Source: Halomonas litopenaei | GTDB taxonomy: Bacteria; Pseudomonadota; Gammaproteobacteria; Pseudomonadales; Halomonadaceae | DNA: 64,000 nt | Assembly: GCF_003045775.1 (NCBI RefSeq) | Contig: NZ_PXNS01000001.1 | Location: 1 to 64,000 of the forward strand | Direction of reading: 5' to 3' | Shown here: positions 1 to 7,715 of the stretch, piece by piece | Numbering within the stretch: the stretch's first letter is position 1 | Layout: every line of letters starts with the position of its first letter | Program-made: the position numbers and the translations under genes | Notes under the pieces: generated by a model | What the model was told of the DNA's origin: nothing | The model's input: only the letters and a program-made list of their open reading frames with translations | Databases searched by the model: none

Positions 1-21
1 GAGAGTAGGTCATCGTCAGGC
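1..21 (+). rRNA. rrf: 3' end of 5S rRNA (partial, cut by window start)
   Basis: The first 21 bases match the conserved 3' end of gammaproteobacterial 5S rRNA (gagagtagg followed by a catcgtcagg-type 3' strand). They are followed immediately by a strong terminator, as expected at the end of an rRNA operon. The rest of the gene lies outside the window. The call rests on remembered 5S consensus and on the context. Confidence 0.65.
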
Positions 22-35
22 ATTTATTCAGAAGA

Positions 36-66
36 AGCCCAATTCCGAGAGGAGTTGGGCTTTTTC
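36..66 (+). terminator. rRNA operon terminator
   Basis: Hairpin with an 11-bp stem (agcccaattcc / ggagttgggct, one G-T pair) followed by a run of five T. It lies 15 bases after the 5S end. Confidence 0.85.
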
Positions 67-74
67 GTACGCAT

Positions 75-80
75 GGGGAA
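75..80 (+). repeat. 6-bp target site duplication, left copy
   Basis: The hexamer ggggaa sits directly outside the left inverted end of the insertion sequence. It is repeated directly outside the right end at 1982-1987, the signature of a recent intact transposition event. Confidence 0.85.
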
Positions 81-1981
81 CCCGAGTTCGACACTTTCAG
101 CCCGATTTTGGCCTGAAACCGGCCCCTGTGGTCTGAGAATTCAGTGACTTATCGAATCGTGGCCAACATTCTTGTAGTGACACGTTTTTCTCGTGGCACC
201 TTGCCAATAGCTGAGTAGGCTGTCTATGGTGGTGACATGTTCGTCAAAGTTACCAAATCCGGGCCGCGCCGCTACGTGAAGCTCGTCGAGTCTTACCGCG
301 ACGAAGCCGGCAAGTCGCGCCAACGCGTGATCGCGACGCTGGGACGCCTGGAAGCCGTCACGGCGGGGGAATCCAGCGCGCTGATCAATGGCCTGCTGCG
401 CGTCTCCGGCCAGCCGACGCTTGAAGAAGGCACCGGCGAGACCGACTTTGCGCCGGCGCGATCCGTTGGCGATACCTGGCTGCTGACGTCGCTCTGGAAA
501 GAGCTTGGATTGGATGACGCCTTCCGGCGGGTGCTACGCACCAAGCGGCAGTTCGATGCCGAGCGGCTACTGCGGGTCATGGTATTCAATCGGCTATGCG
601 ATCCCGAATCGAAGCTCGGTGTGCTGCGCTGGCTGGAAGATGTGCTGGTGCCCGATGTCGACACAGCCTCGATCAGCCATCAGCACCTGCTGCGCACCAT
701 GGACACGCTGTCGAACTGCAGCGAAGCCCTCAATGACGTGCTGGCACAGCAGCTCAAGCCGCTGATCGATCAAGAGCTGTCGATCGTCTTCTATGACCTC
801 ACCACGATCCGGGCAGAAGGCAGTACCTCACTCGATGGTGATGTTCGCCATTATGGTCCCTCGAAGGAGGGCGGGATCGCCCGACAGTTCATGCTGGGCG
901 TCGTGCAGACGGCGGAAGGCCTGCCCATCCACCATGAGGTATTCGATGGCAACGTCGCGGAAACCAAGACGCTGCTGCCGACCATCGAGACCGTGGTCAA
1001 GCGCTTCAACGTCCGCCGTGTCGTGCTGGTGGCCGACCGTGGGCTGCTCTCCCTCGATAACCTGGAGGCCTTGTCAGCCGTGCGTGTCGAGGGACGCCCC
1101 CTCGAGTTCATCCTGGCGGTTCCGGGTCGCCGCTACAGCGACTTTGATGATCTGCTGAAGGTGTTTCATCAGACCCACTGCCAGGACGCCGACACCGAAG
1201 CCTATGGCGAGATGGCATGGCAGGATCACCGGTTGATCGTGGCGCACCGGCCGGAAGTCGCCAAGGTGCAGACGGCGGCGCGCGATCAAAAGCTCGAGGC
1301 ACTGCAAGCTGATGCTCGCCAGTGGTTCGAGAAGCTGGATAACCAGGATGCCGGGCGTCGCTATCGCGGCAGAAAGCTCTCTGATGCCGGCGTGACGGCC
1401 AGGTTCTACAAGGCCGTCACTGATGCTCACCTCGGGCATATCCTGAAGGTCGACCTGACGGCCGAGACGTTTAACTACGTGCTGGATCAGCGAGCGCTCG
1501 ATCGCGCCAGGATGCTGGATGGCAAGCTGCTGCTGGTCACCAATATGGCTGATCATGAGCCACAACAGATCGTGGAGCGCTACCGGGCGCTGGCTGACAT
1601 CGAGCGCGGCTTCCGAGTGCTGAAGAGCGACATCGAGATCGCGCCGGTCTACCACCGGCTACCGGATCGCATCCGCGCTCATGCGCTGATCTGCTTCCTC
1701 GCCTTGGTGCTCTACCGGGTGCTCAGGATGCGACTGAAGGCGAGCAGTCATCCGCTGTCGCCGACGCGGGCACTGGAGATTGCCCGCAAGATCCAGTTCC
1801 ACCAGGTCCTGCTCCACCGTCGCGAGACGGCGAGCGGCCTGACCAAATTGAAGCCTGAACAGCGCGACCTTTTCGAGGCGATTGGCCTGCCGGCACCTGC
1901 TGCATCACGCTTGTAGTGCCAATTTTGAAAACGCGTTTCCAGGCTAATCAGTAGTTTACGCTTCTAACTGTCGAACTCGGG
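81..1981 (+). mobile_element. Complete IS1634-type insertion sequence
   Basis: The element is 1901 bp long. It starts with cccgagttcgaca at 81-93 and ends with the exact reverse complement at 1969-1981, so the perfect terminal inverted repeat is 13 bp. It carries one transposase gene and is bounded by 6-bp direct repeats. IS1634-type elements of the IS4 superfamily typically carry one long DDE transposase and make 5-6 bp duplications, which fits. The insertion separates the 5S terminator from downstream rRNA-operon remnants. Confidence 0.9.
237..1916 (+). CDS. IS1634 family transposase
   Basis: A 559-residue DDE transposase that cuts and joins the ends of the surrounding insertion sequence. 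Candidate catalytic residues are visible: D187 in FYDLTT, D267 in VADRG and E456 in the DIERGFRVLK segment, which resembles the Y-(2)-R-(3)-E-(6)-K signature of the IS4 superfamily. The N-terminus (FVKVTKSGPRRYVKLVESYR) is the usual start of this family. The frame is uninterrupted and the length is normal, so the enzyme is probably active. It is the only gene of the element and has 156 bp of leader after the left inverted repeat. Confidence 0.93.
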   Translation: MFVKVTKSGPRRYVKLVESYRDEAGKSRQRVIATLGRLEAVTAGESSALINGLLRVSGQPTLEEGTGETDFAPARSVGDTWLLTSLWKELGLDDAFRRVLRTKRQFDAERLLRVMVFNRLCDPESKLGVLRWLEDVLVPDVDTASISHQHLLRTMDTLSNCSEALNDVLAQQLKPLIDQELSIVFYDLTTIRAEGSTSLDGDVRHYGPSKEGGIARQFMLGVVQTAEGLPIHHEVFDGNVAETKTLLPTIETVVKRFNVRRVVLVADRGLLSLDNLEALSAVRVEGRPLEFILAVPGRRYSDFDDLLKVFHQTHCQDADTEAYGEMAWQDHRLIVAHRPEVAKVQTAARDQKLEALQADARQWFEKLDNQDAGRRYRGRKLSDAGVTARFYKAVTDAHLGHILKVDLTAETFNYVLDQRALDRARMLDGKLLLVTNMADHEPQQIVERYRALADIERGFRVLKSDIEIAPVYHRLPDRIRAHALICFLALVLYRVLRMRLKASSHPLSPTRALEIARKIQFHQVLLHRRETASGLTKLKPEQRDLFEAIGLPAPAASRL

Positions 1982-1987
1982 GGGGAA
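1982..1987 (+). repeat. 6-bp target site duplication, right copy
   Basis: ggggaa directly follows the right inverted end and is identical to 75-80. Confidence 0.85.
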
Positions 1988-2089
1988 GACCCCTCTCTTT
2001 ATATGTGGGGCCGCGCCGATAACCCCCTCGGCGCGGTCCGGCCGCTCGCAAGCTCGCGTCGTTCGTCCCCCCTTGCGGCGTTGCCGCAA

Positions 2090-2163
2090 AAGCTCGGGGT
2101 GACTCACCCCCATGCGAGAGTAGCCGGTAGGCCGGCCCGTCCATCAGGCATTTATTCAGAAGA
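2090..2163 (+). other. Decayed second 5S rRNA 3' tail
   Basis: Around 2093-2122 there is a ggggtgactcacccc hairpin followed by catgcgagagtag, resembling the last helix and 3' strand of 5S rRNA. At 2145-2163 a 19-base stretch (caggcatttattcagaaga) is identical to the sequence that follows the 5S end at 17-35. The upstream part of a 5S gene is not recognisable between 1988 and 2090. This is therefore a remnant, or a second operon tail left by recombination, and not a functional rRNA gene. Confidence 0.5.
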
Positions 2164-2198
2164 GGCCCGATTATCGGAAGATAATCGGGCCTTCTTTT
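2164..2198 (+). terminator. Rho-independent terminator after the 5S-like remnant
   Basis: A 12-bp perfect stem (ggcccgattatc / gataatcgggcc), loop ggaa, followed by ttctttt. It differs in sequence from the terminator at 36-66 but sits at the equivalent distance after the shared 19-base repeat. Confidence 0.85.
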
Positions 2199-2219
2199 GT
2201 TCAGGGCAGCGTCGACTCT

Positions 2220-3206
2220 CTAGAGCTGACAGTGCTGATCGAGAGAACGCCCTTCCTCGAAGGCGGTGAGGCTTTCCAGCGTGGTCGATGCGATCTCACT
2301 CAGGGCTTCCCGGGTGAAGAAGCCCTGGTGGCCGGTGACGACGACATTGGGGAAGCTGATAAGGCGGGCAAAAACGTCGTCCAGCGGGATGTCGTCGCTG
2401 CGGTCCTCGAAGAACATGCCGGCTTCCTGCTCGTAGACGTCGAGACCCAGGTAGCCGAGCTTGCGACGCTTGAGTGCCTCGATGCAGGCGCGGGTGTCGA
2501 CCAGGGCGCCGCGGCTTGTGTTGATCAGCATCACCCCGTCCTTCATTCGGGAAAAGGCCGACTCGTCGATCAGGTGGTGGGTGTCTGGGGTGAGCGGACA
2601 GTGCAGCGAGATGATGTCGCTGTGTGCCAGCAATTCATCGAACTCGACCTGCGCGATGTCGGCTTGGTTCGGGAGGGGAGCTGGGTCGGTGACCAGCACG
2701 CGGCAGCCAAAGCCGCTCAGGATACCCGCCAGGGAGCGGCCGATCTGGCCGAAGCCGACGATCCCGACGGTCTTGCCGGCGAGGTTGAAGCCGAGCAGGC
2801 CATTGAGGTCGAAGTTATCCTCACGCACCCGGTTGTAGGCCTTGTGGATCTTGCGGCTGAGCGTGAGCATCAGGGCGACACAGTGCTCGGCAACGGCGTC
2901 GGGGCTGTAGGACGGTACGCGACACACCTGGATGTTGAGCCGGCGAGCGGCGTCGAGGTCAACGTTGTTGAATCCTGCACACCTGAGCGCGACCAGGCGT
3001 ACCCCTACCACGGCCAGACGCTCGAGTACGGTGCGATCCAGCTCATCGTTGACGAATACGCACACTGCATCGAGTCCCTGGCAAAGGGTCACGGTGCGGG
3101 CGCTGAGGCGTTGCTCGAAGTGCACGATACTCAGCTGCGGGTGATGCTCATCGGAAAAGAAGGGGCGTTCGTAGGGCTGAGAGCTGAAGAAGCCTACCTT
3201 GAGCAT
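2220..3206 (-). CDS. ldhA: Fermentative D-lactate dehydrogenase
   Basis: A 328-residue NAD-dependent D-2-hydroxyacid dehydrogenase that reduces pyruvate to D-lactate in the cytoplasm. It follows E. coli LdhA along its whole length (for example ALRCAGFNNVDLDAA, SLHCPLTP, INTSRGALVD, TGHQ). The Rossmann motif GFGQIG is at 151-156. The expected catalytic residues are R232 (SRGALVD), E261 and H293 (TGHQ). It reads toward the rRNA tail and appears monocistronic. Family assignment is firm; substrate is inferred from the similarity to LdhA rather than to other hydroxyacid dehydrogenases. Confidence 0.9.
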   Translation of the reverse strand: MLKVGFFSSQPYERPFFSDEHHPQLSIVHFEQRLSARTVTLCQGLDAVCVFVNDELDRTVLERLAVVGVRLVALRCAGFNNVDLDAARRLNIQVCRVPSYSPDAVAEHCVALMLTLSRKIHKAYNRVREDNFDLNGLLGFNLAGKTVGIVGFGQIGRSLAGILSGFGCRVLVTDPAPLPNQADIAQVEFDELLAHSDIISLHCPLTPDTHHLIDESAFSRMKDGVMLINTSRGALVDTRACIEALKRRKLGYLGLDVYEQEAGMFFEDRSDDIPLDDVFARLISFPNVVVTGHQGFFTREALSEIASTTLESLTAFEEGRSLDQHCQL

Positions 3207-3272
3207 GGTGCTTGCCTCGCGGGTCAGGGACAGTGGCGGAATCGGCTGAAGCGCTGTGTGGTTGCGGTGACG

Positions 3273-3677
3273 TCAGGCTTGCGTCTCGTAGAGTTCGATA
3301 GGCGTTCCGTCAGGATCGGCGAAGAAGGTGAAGCGGGCACCGGTGAACTCGTCGACTCGGATAGGTTCGGGTCGCGCGCCACGCCGCTTCAGCAACGCGA
3401 CGCTGGCCTCCAGGTCTGATGTTGCCAGGGCAAGGTGACGAAGACCGCAGGCCTCGGGATAGCTTGGCCGAGGCGGCGGAGAGGGAAAGGAGAACAGCTC
3501 GAGCTGGATGCCTCCAGGCAGGGCAAGGTCCAGCTTGTAGCTGTCACGCTCGTGGCGGTAGGCCTCGTTGAGGATGCGGGCGTCGAGCACCTCAATATAG
3601 AAGCGCCGGGCGCGTTCGTAGTCGGCGGTGATCAGGGCGACGTGGTGCACTCCGGTCAACGGCAGACGCTCACTCAT
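3273..3677 (-). CDS. VOC family (glyoxalase I-like) protein, YaeR type
   Basis: A small metal-dependent vicinal-oxygen-chelate protein of about 134 residues. It starts GVHHVALITADYERARRFY and carries LELFSFP and ACGLRHLAL, the features of E. coli YaeR. A second half-motif ends in FFADPDGTPIELYE, where the final Glu is a metal ligand in glyoxalase I. I chose the ATG at 3677 because AAGAGG lies 6-11 bases upstream; a TTG at 3692 in the same frame is less likely. The substrate of YaeR-type proteins is not established, so no reaction is assigned. It lies 66 bp upstream of ldhA and downstream of hisC, all on the minus strand. Confidence 0.85.
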   Translation of the reverse strand: MSERLPLTGVHHVALITADYERARRFYIEVLDARILNEAYRHERDSYKLDLALPGGIQLELFSFPSPPPRPSYPEACGLRHLALATSDLEASVALLKRRGARPEPIRVDEFTGARFTFFADPDGTPIELYETQA

Positions 3678-3690
3678 GGGGGCCTCTTGC

Positions 3691-3715
3691 AAAGAAGGGG
3701 CGCCGCGCGGCGCCC
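3691..3715 (-). terminator. Possible weak terminator after hisC
   Basis: An 18-base perfect palindrome (gggcgccgcgcggcgccc, 3698-3715) lies just after the hisC stop. On the minus strand it is followed by cttcttt. The T run is short, so termination may be partial. Confidence 0.5.
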
Positions 3716-3726
3716 GATGTTGTGGC

Positions 3727-4782
3727 CTAGCGACAGAGGTCGCTGAGCACCTCGATCAGCGAGTCCATCTCGTCATCGGTGCCGATGGAGATACGCAGAT
3801 GATCGCGCAGCGTCTCGGTATTGAAGTGGCGTACCAGGATGCCGCGCTCGCGCAGACCGACGAAAAGCTGGGCTGCGTCGTGCTTGGGGTGTGACGCCAG
3901 CACGAAGTTGGTCTGTGACGGCAGCACCTCGAAGCCCAGGTCATCGAGACGCTGGCGAGTACGTTCGCGGGTGGTGATCACCGCCTGACGCGTGGCCTCG
4001 AAGTAGTCGCCGTCTTCCAGTGCGGCGATGCCGATGGCGCTGGCCAGAGCGTCCACCGGGTAGGAGTTGAAGGAGTCCTTCACCCGGGTCAGACCCTCGA
4101 TCAACTCCGGTGAGCCCACCGCATACCCAAGACGAAGCCCTGCCAGGCTGCGCGACTTGGAGAAGGTGCCGGTCACCAGCAGGTTGGGGTAGCGCTCGAC
4201 CAGGGGGACGGCGCTCTCGCCACCAAAGTCCACGTAGGCCTCGTCCACCAGCACCACGCGGTCGGTGACCTTGTCGAGCAAGGCCGCGATGGCCTCGCGG
4301 CCATGGCCGTGACCGGTGGGGGCATTGGGGTTGGCAAAGATCACGCCGCCGCTGTCGCTGGCCAGGGCGTCCAGGTCGACACGCCACTGATCGTCCAGCG
4401 CGAAACGCTGGCTGTCGATGTCGTACATGCGGCAGTAGACCGGATAGAAGCTGTAGGAGATATCCGGCATCGCCAGCGGCTTGTCCTGGCGGAAGAATGC
4501 CTGGAAGGCCAGCGCCAGCACCTCGTCGGAGCCATTGCCGGCGAAGACGTTGGCGGAGGTCGTGCCGAGGGCCTGTGCCAGGGCCTCACGCAGGGCGCTC
4601 GAGGTGGGGTCCGGGTAGCGCCGCAGATGGTCCGCCGAGAACTCGCGCAGGACCCGTTCCACGCCAGGCGCGGGCGGGTAGGGGTTCTCGTTGGTGTTGA
4701 GCTTGATCAGCTTCTCGCGGGGCTGTTCGCCCGGCACGTAGGGGGTCAGTTCCCGAACGTTGGGACTCCACAACTGGCTCAT
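3727..4782 (-). CDS. hisC: Histidinol-phosphate aminotransferase
   Basis: A PLP enzyme of 351 residues that converts imidazole-acetol phosphate and glutamate to histidinol phosphate in histidine synthesis. Visible features are the N-terminal KLNTNENPYPP, the NPNAPTG turn at 151-157, D180 (VLVDEAY) contacting the PLP ring, and K209 in TGTFSKSRSLAGLRLGY as the Schiff-base lysine. The ATG at 4782 is preceded by GAGAG at the right spacing and gives the family length; the 46 codons upstream lack conservation. It is separated from the hisBHAF genes by about 9 kb and appears to have its own promoter in the divergent region shared with the exporter gene. Confidence 0.93.
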   Translation of the reverse strand: MSQLWSPNVRELTPYVPGEQPREKLIKLNTNENPYPPAPGVERVLREFSADHLRRYPDPTSSALREALAQALGTTSANVFAGNGSDEVLALAFQAFFRQDKPLAMPDISYSFYPVYCRMYDIDSQRFALDDQWRVDLDALASDSGGVIFANPNAPTGHGHGREAIAALLDKVTDRVVLVDEAYVDFGGESAVPLVERYPNLLVTGTFSKSRSLAGLRLGYAVGSPELIEGLTRVKDSFNSYPVDALASAIGIAALEDGDYFEATRQAVITTRERTRQRLDDLGFEVLPSQTNFVLASHPKHDAAQLFVGLRERGILVRHFNTETLRDHLRISIGTDDEMDSLIEVLSDLCR

Positions 4783-4918
4783 GGTCTCTCGCTTGGCAGG
4801 CTTGGCAGAATCGAAGGCTTGATTACCACTTTGGTCATGGTGACCGCTGCCAGAGCCCTGCGCAAGTCGCTGACGTGCTAGGCTGCGAGCGCTGACCGTT
4901 TGCCGCCTAAGAGACTCC

Positions 4919-5815
4919 ATGACCGCTCAGATCCTCGCCACTCTGCTACCGGTATTTCTGATTTCGGGGGCCGGTACCCTCTATGGCAAGTTGCGCTCTC
5001 CCGACATCCGTAGCCTCAACACCCTCAACATGGAGCTGTTCGTGCCCATGCTGGTATTTGTGGTGCTGGCCGACCGCCAGGCGCCGCTTGAGGACTACGC
5101 CTGGCTGGCGTTGGCCGGCGCCGTGGTGGTAGTGGGGTCGGGGCTGCTGGTATGGCCGGTGGTGAAGTGGCTCAGGCTCGAGCCGAAGACCTTTGTGCCG
5201 CCGATGATGTTCAACAATTCCGGCAACATGGGCATCCCGCTGCTGATCCTGGCCTTCGGTGAGCAGGCGCTGCCGGCGGCAGTGGTGCTGTTCATCGTCG
5301 AAATGCTGCTGCACTTCTCGCTGGGACTGAAGATGCTCAGTCCCCATACGCCGCTGTGGCGCCTTTTGCGCATGCCCATCGTGCTGGCGAGCCTCGCTGG
5401 CCTGGCGGTCAATCTGTCCGGGCTTTCGCTACCGGGCTGGCTGCTGGAGGCGATGCATATGCTCGGTGGTGTGTGCATCCCGCTGTTGCTGTTCGCCCTG
5501 GGCGTGCGGATGCTCGACATCGACTTCGGTGACTGGAAGACCGGGCTGCTCGGGGCGGTGCTGTGCCCGCTTTCCGGGTTATTGCTGGCCTGGCCGTTGA
5601 TCATGCTGCTTGAACTAGAGGGACTCAAGGCCGCGTCGCTGTGGGTGTTCGCTGCCCTGCCGCCGGCGGTGCTCAACTACCTGGTGGCCGAGCAGTATCG
5701 CCAGCAGCCGCATTCGGTGGCGTCGCTGGTGCTGATCGGCAACCTCGGTAGTCTGATCGTGATGCCGATCGTGCTTGGCCTGGTGTTCGCCCACGTGATG
5801 CCTCCGGTGTCGTGA
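4919..5815 (+). CDS. AEC family (auxin efflux carrier-type) transporter
   Basis: A 298-residue integral membrane protein with about ten hydrophobic segments in two five-helix halves and the MMFNNSGNMGIPLLILAFGEQA segment typical of the bacterial auxin efflux carrier family (positions about 99-120). Members export small organic acids or amino acids using the membrane potential; the substrate here cannot be deduced. It is transcribed divergently from hisC, with 136 bp between the two starts. No recognisable regulator is adjacent. Confidence 0.85.
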   Translation: MTAQILATLLPVFLISGAGTLYGKLRSPDIRSLNTLNMELFVPMLVFVVLADRQAPLEDYAWLALAGAVVVVGSGLLVWPVVKWLRLEPKTFVPPMMFNNSGNMGIPLLILAFGEQALPAAVVLFIVEMLLHFSLGLKMLSPHTPLWRLLRMPIVLASLAGLAVNLSGLSLPGWLLEAMHMLGGVCIPLLLFALGVRMLDIDFGDWKTGLLGAVLCPLSGLLLAWPLIMLLELEGLKAASLWVFAALPPAVLNYLVAEQYRQQPHSVASLVLIGNLGSLIVMPIVLGLVFAHVMPPVS

Positions 5816-5916
5816 GCCGGCAGCGATACAGGGCTGTGCGCAACGAAGCTGGGAGGTTATGCTGTCGGCAGGCTGCCGATTCGTCGGTTCCATGCTCAAT
5901 GGTTAGGAGGACTAAT

Positions 5917-6372
5917 ATGCAACTCAGGACTTTGCTGGCGGGATCCGCCATGCTCGCCCTTTTGGCCGGCTGTGCGAGTGGCCCCAGCGACGAGGGATCC
6001 GGTGGTGAAGCCATCCAGGCGACCTCGGCGACCTACCAGGGGACCCTGCCGTGCCGTAACTGCGACGGCATCGCCCTGACGGTTACCATGGAAGGTGAAG
6101 ACCAGAGCGCCCCGGCGCAGCGCACCTTCGATCTGACCGCGGCCTACCAGAACCATCCCCAGAATCCGCCGAACGAGAACTACTCCGGCAACTGGGATGT
6201 GCTGACCGGTACCGCCGACAATCCGGAGGCCACCGTCTACGAGCTGGTCCCCAACGGTGAAGGCCAGACCTACTACTTCATGCGCGTCAACCCGCAGACT
6301 CTGGAGCTGATCGACCCCCAGCGTCGTCGCTTCCAGAACAACGACATGCTGCAGCTGACCCGCCAGCAGTAA
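5917..6372 (+). CDS. NlpE-like copper-response lipoprotein
   Basis: A 151-residue lipoprotein with a short signal peptide ending in the lipobox LLAGC, so the lipidated cysteine is residue 19. The mature part has the CRNCDG motif (GTLPCRNCDGIALT) of the NlpE N-terminal domain and ends soon after, so it lacks the C-terminal OB-fold of E. coli NlpE. E. coli NlpE links outer-membrane lipoprotein sorting and copper or surface stress to the Cpx system; a similar envelope-sensing role is inferred only. The ATG at 5917 has a clear TAGGAGG 6 bases upstream. It is followed by its own terminator. Confidence 0.85.
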   Translation: MQLRTLLAGSAMLALLAGCASGPSDEGSGGEAIQATSATYQGTLPCRNCDGIALTVTMEGEDQSAPAQRTFDLTAAYQNHPQNPPNENYSGNWDVLTGTADNPEATVYELVPNGEGQTYYFMRVNPQTLELIDPQRRRFQNNDMLQLTRQQ

Positions 6373-6398
6373 GTCGCACGACATGCACGTGTCGAACA

Positions 6399-6429
6399 CA
6401 AAGGGCGGCCCCAGGTGGGCCGCCCTTTG
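6399..6429 (+). terminator. Terminator of the NlpE-like gene
   Basis: A perfect 13-bp stem (caaagggcggccc / gggccgccctttg) with loop caggt. The T run is only the ttt within the stem, so it may work in both directions. Confidence 0.7.
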
Positions 6430-6524
6430 GCGTCTTGACGTGATGGTATTATGCCGACAGGCTCGCTCGGCACCGCCTGGAGGCTGTTTCGAAGCGCTGG
6501 CGGTGCTCGCGCTGATCGCAGGGC

Positions 6525-7250
6525 TCATGCCCCACTGGGCGATTCGCCTGGAACGGCAGCCGCGCTCCCTTGGGCCTTCAGCCGGGCAAGCACACTCCTG
6601 GCGTCCATCGATCCCTCGAGGATACCCGACGTCCTGAGGCGTCGATCCAGATCCTGGCCGCTGGCCTCTTCATCCAGCTCCTTGAGGGCCGTCGTGACCT
6701 CTGCCTGGTGTTGCTGGGACGTGCGGATGCGTTCGTAGCTGGTTGCAATTTCGTCCATGTGTCGCTGGAGCCCGGTACTGCAAGCGCCCAGCTTCCGCCC
6801 AAGGCCAGCATTGCCGCCTCGCGCCTTGGCCAGTTTCATTTCGCGCTGGTAGTGGCGCAGTGACTGAGCCGCTTGCCCGAGCTCCTCGCGCAGGGTCTGT
6901 TCCTGTCGCGACAAGGCCTCGGCGTGCTGTCGCTGTGAGGTCAATTGGCTTTCGACCTCGGCGATGCGGCTGGCCACGGCCAAGGCCAGCGCTTCATCGT
7001 CCTGTTCGAGGGCCGCGCGAGCCTGGTGCTCTCTGGCTTCGAGCTGCTCGGCCAGTTGCTGGTTGTGGCGCTCGAGCTGTCTGCGTTCGGCGATCAGGCC
7101 GGCCAGATCGAGGCGTGCCTGGTGCAAGGCCTGCTCGGCCTCACGGATCTCCTGGGCCATGATCCGCAATGCGTTGGCATCCACCAGCTTCTCTACCGGT
7201 TCGTGAGCTGTCGCCCGAACCAGGGTGTGCAGTTTCGTCCAAAGTGACAT
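6525..7250 (-). CDS. PspA/IM30 family protein
   Basis: A 241-residue, almost entirely alpha-helical protein (MSLWTKLHTLVRA..., with long Glu/Arg/Gln-rich helices). PspA/IM30 proteins are ESCRT-III-like membrane-remodelling proteins that protect the inner membrane under stress. The N-terminal amphipathic stretch at about 1-20 and the region DANALRIMAQEIREAE match the family. The gene lies 5 bp after a YiaAB-type membrane protein gene and shares its transcript. No PspF or PspB/C is visible nearby, so regulation differs from the E. coli psp operon. Confidence 0.88.
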   Translation of the reverse strand: MSLWTKLHTLVRATAHEPVEKLVDANALRIMAQEIREAEQALHQARLDLAGLIAERRQLERHNQQLAEQLEAREHQARAALEQDDEALALAVASRIAEVESQLTSQRQHAEALSRQEQTLREELGQAAQSLRHYQREMKLAKARGGNAGLGRKLGACSTGLQRHMDEIATSYERIRTSQQHQAEVTTALKELDEEASGQDLDRRLRTSGILEGSMDARSVLARLKAQGSAAAVPGESPSGA

Positions 7251-7255
7251 GGTGG

Positions 7256-7525
7256 CTACTCCGTGTATTCCTTGAGAAGTTGCTGGGTGCGAGCCTCGGA
7301 GATGCGGTTGTGGAAGCGCCGGCTCTCGTGATCATCGCGTAGCGTCTTGGACAGGGTGATGGTGGTGGAGACCAGAAACAGTGAACACACGCCGAGATAG
7401 CCTTTGACCAGCAGGTCGATGGGCGCCATCACGATACCGACCGCCATGGCGGCCAGCGCGATGGCAAAGGTGACCTTGACGAAGAACAGCCAGCCTGACG
7501 AATTGTTGCTCGCTTCATTTTCCAT
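7256..7525 (-). CDS. YiaA/YiaB-type two-helix inner membrane protein
   Basis: An 89-residue membrane protein with two predicted transmembrane helices (about 12-33 and 37-57) and a charged cytoplasmic tail (SKTLRDDHESRRFHNR). The helices resemble the YiaAB two-helix domain. The ATG at 7525 has CAGGAGA upstream. It is the first gene of a two-gene unit with the PspA homologue, which suggests it anchors or regulates PspA at the membrane; this is inference from context. Confidence 0.75.
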   Translation of the reverse strand: MENEASNNSSGWLFFVKVTFAIALAAMAVGIVMAPIDLLVKGYLGVCSLFLVSTTITLSKTLRDDHESRRFHNRISEARTQQLLKEYTE

Positions 7526-7715
7526 GGAGATCTCCTGCTTGCTGGGTGGTGGAGCCGACATCGCCTACAGGGTGTGGCGAGCGCGGCGTCGATGGCACTA
7601 TGGCGAGGTCGGGGCGCGGTACGCCAGCAGGATCCGGAAGGTAGCGTGTTGTTGAGCCGTGAGTCGCGTATTCTGCTACCTTGGCCGGGGCTTTCGGCGA
7701 TGAGGGATGTGAGTC

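Noticed and set aside
2232..3419. Long plus-strand open frame opposite ldhA and the VOC gene
   Set aside because: It is an antisense shadow of two well-supported genes and its translation has no protein-like pattern.
4783..4920. Longer HisC with 46 additional N-terminal residues
   Set aside because: The added part is not conserved in the family, and ATG 4782 has a proper ribosome site and gives the usual length.
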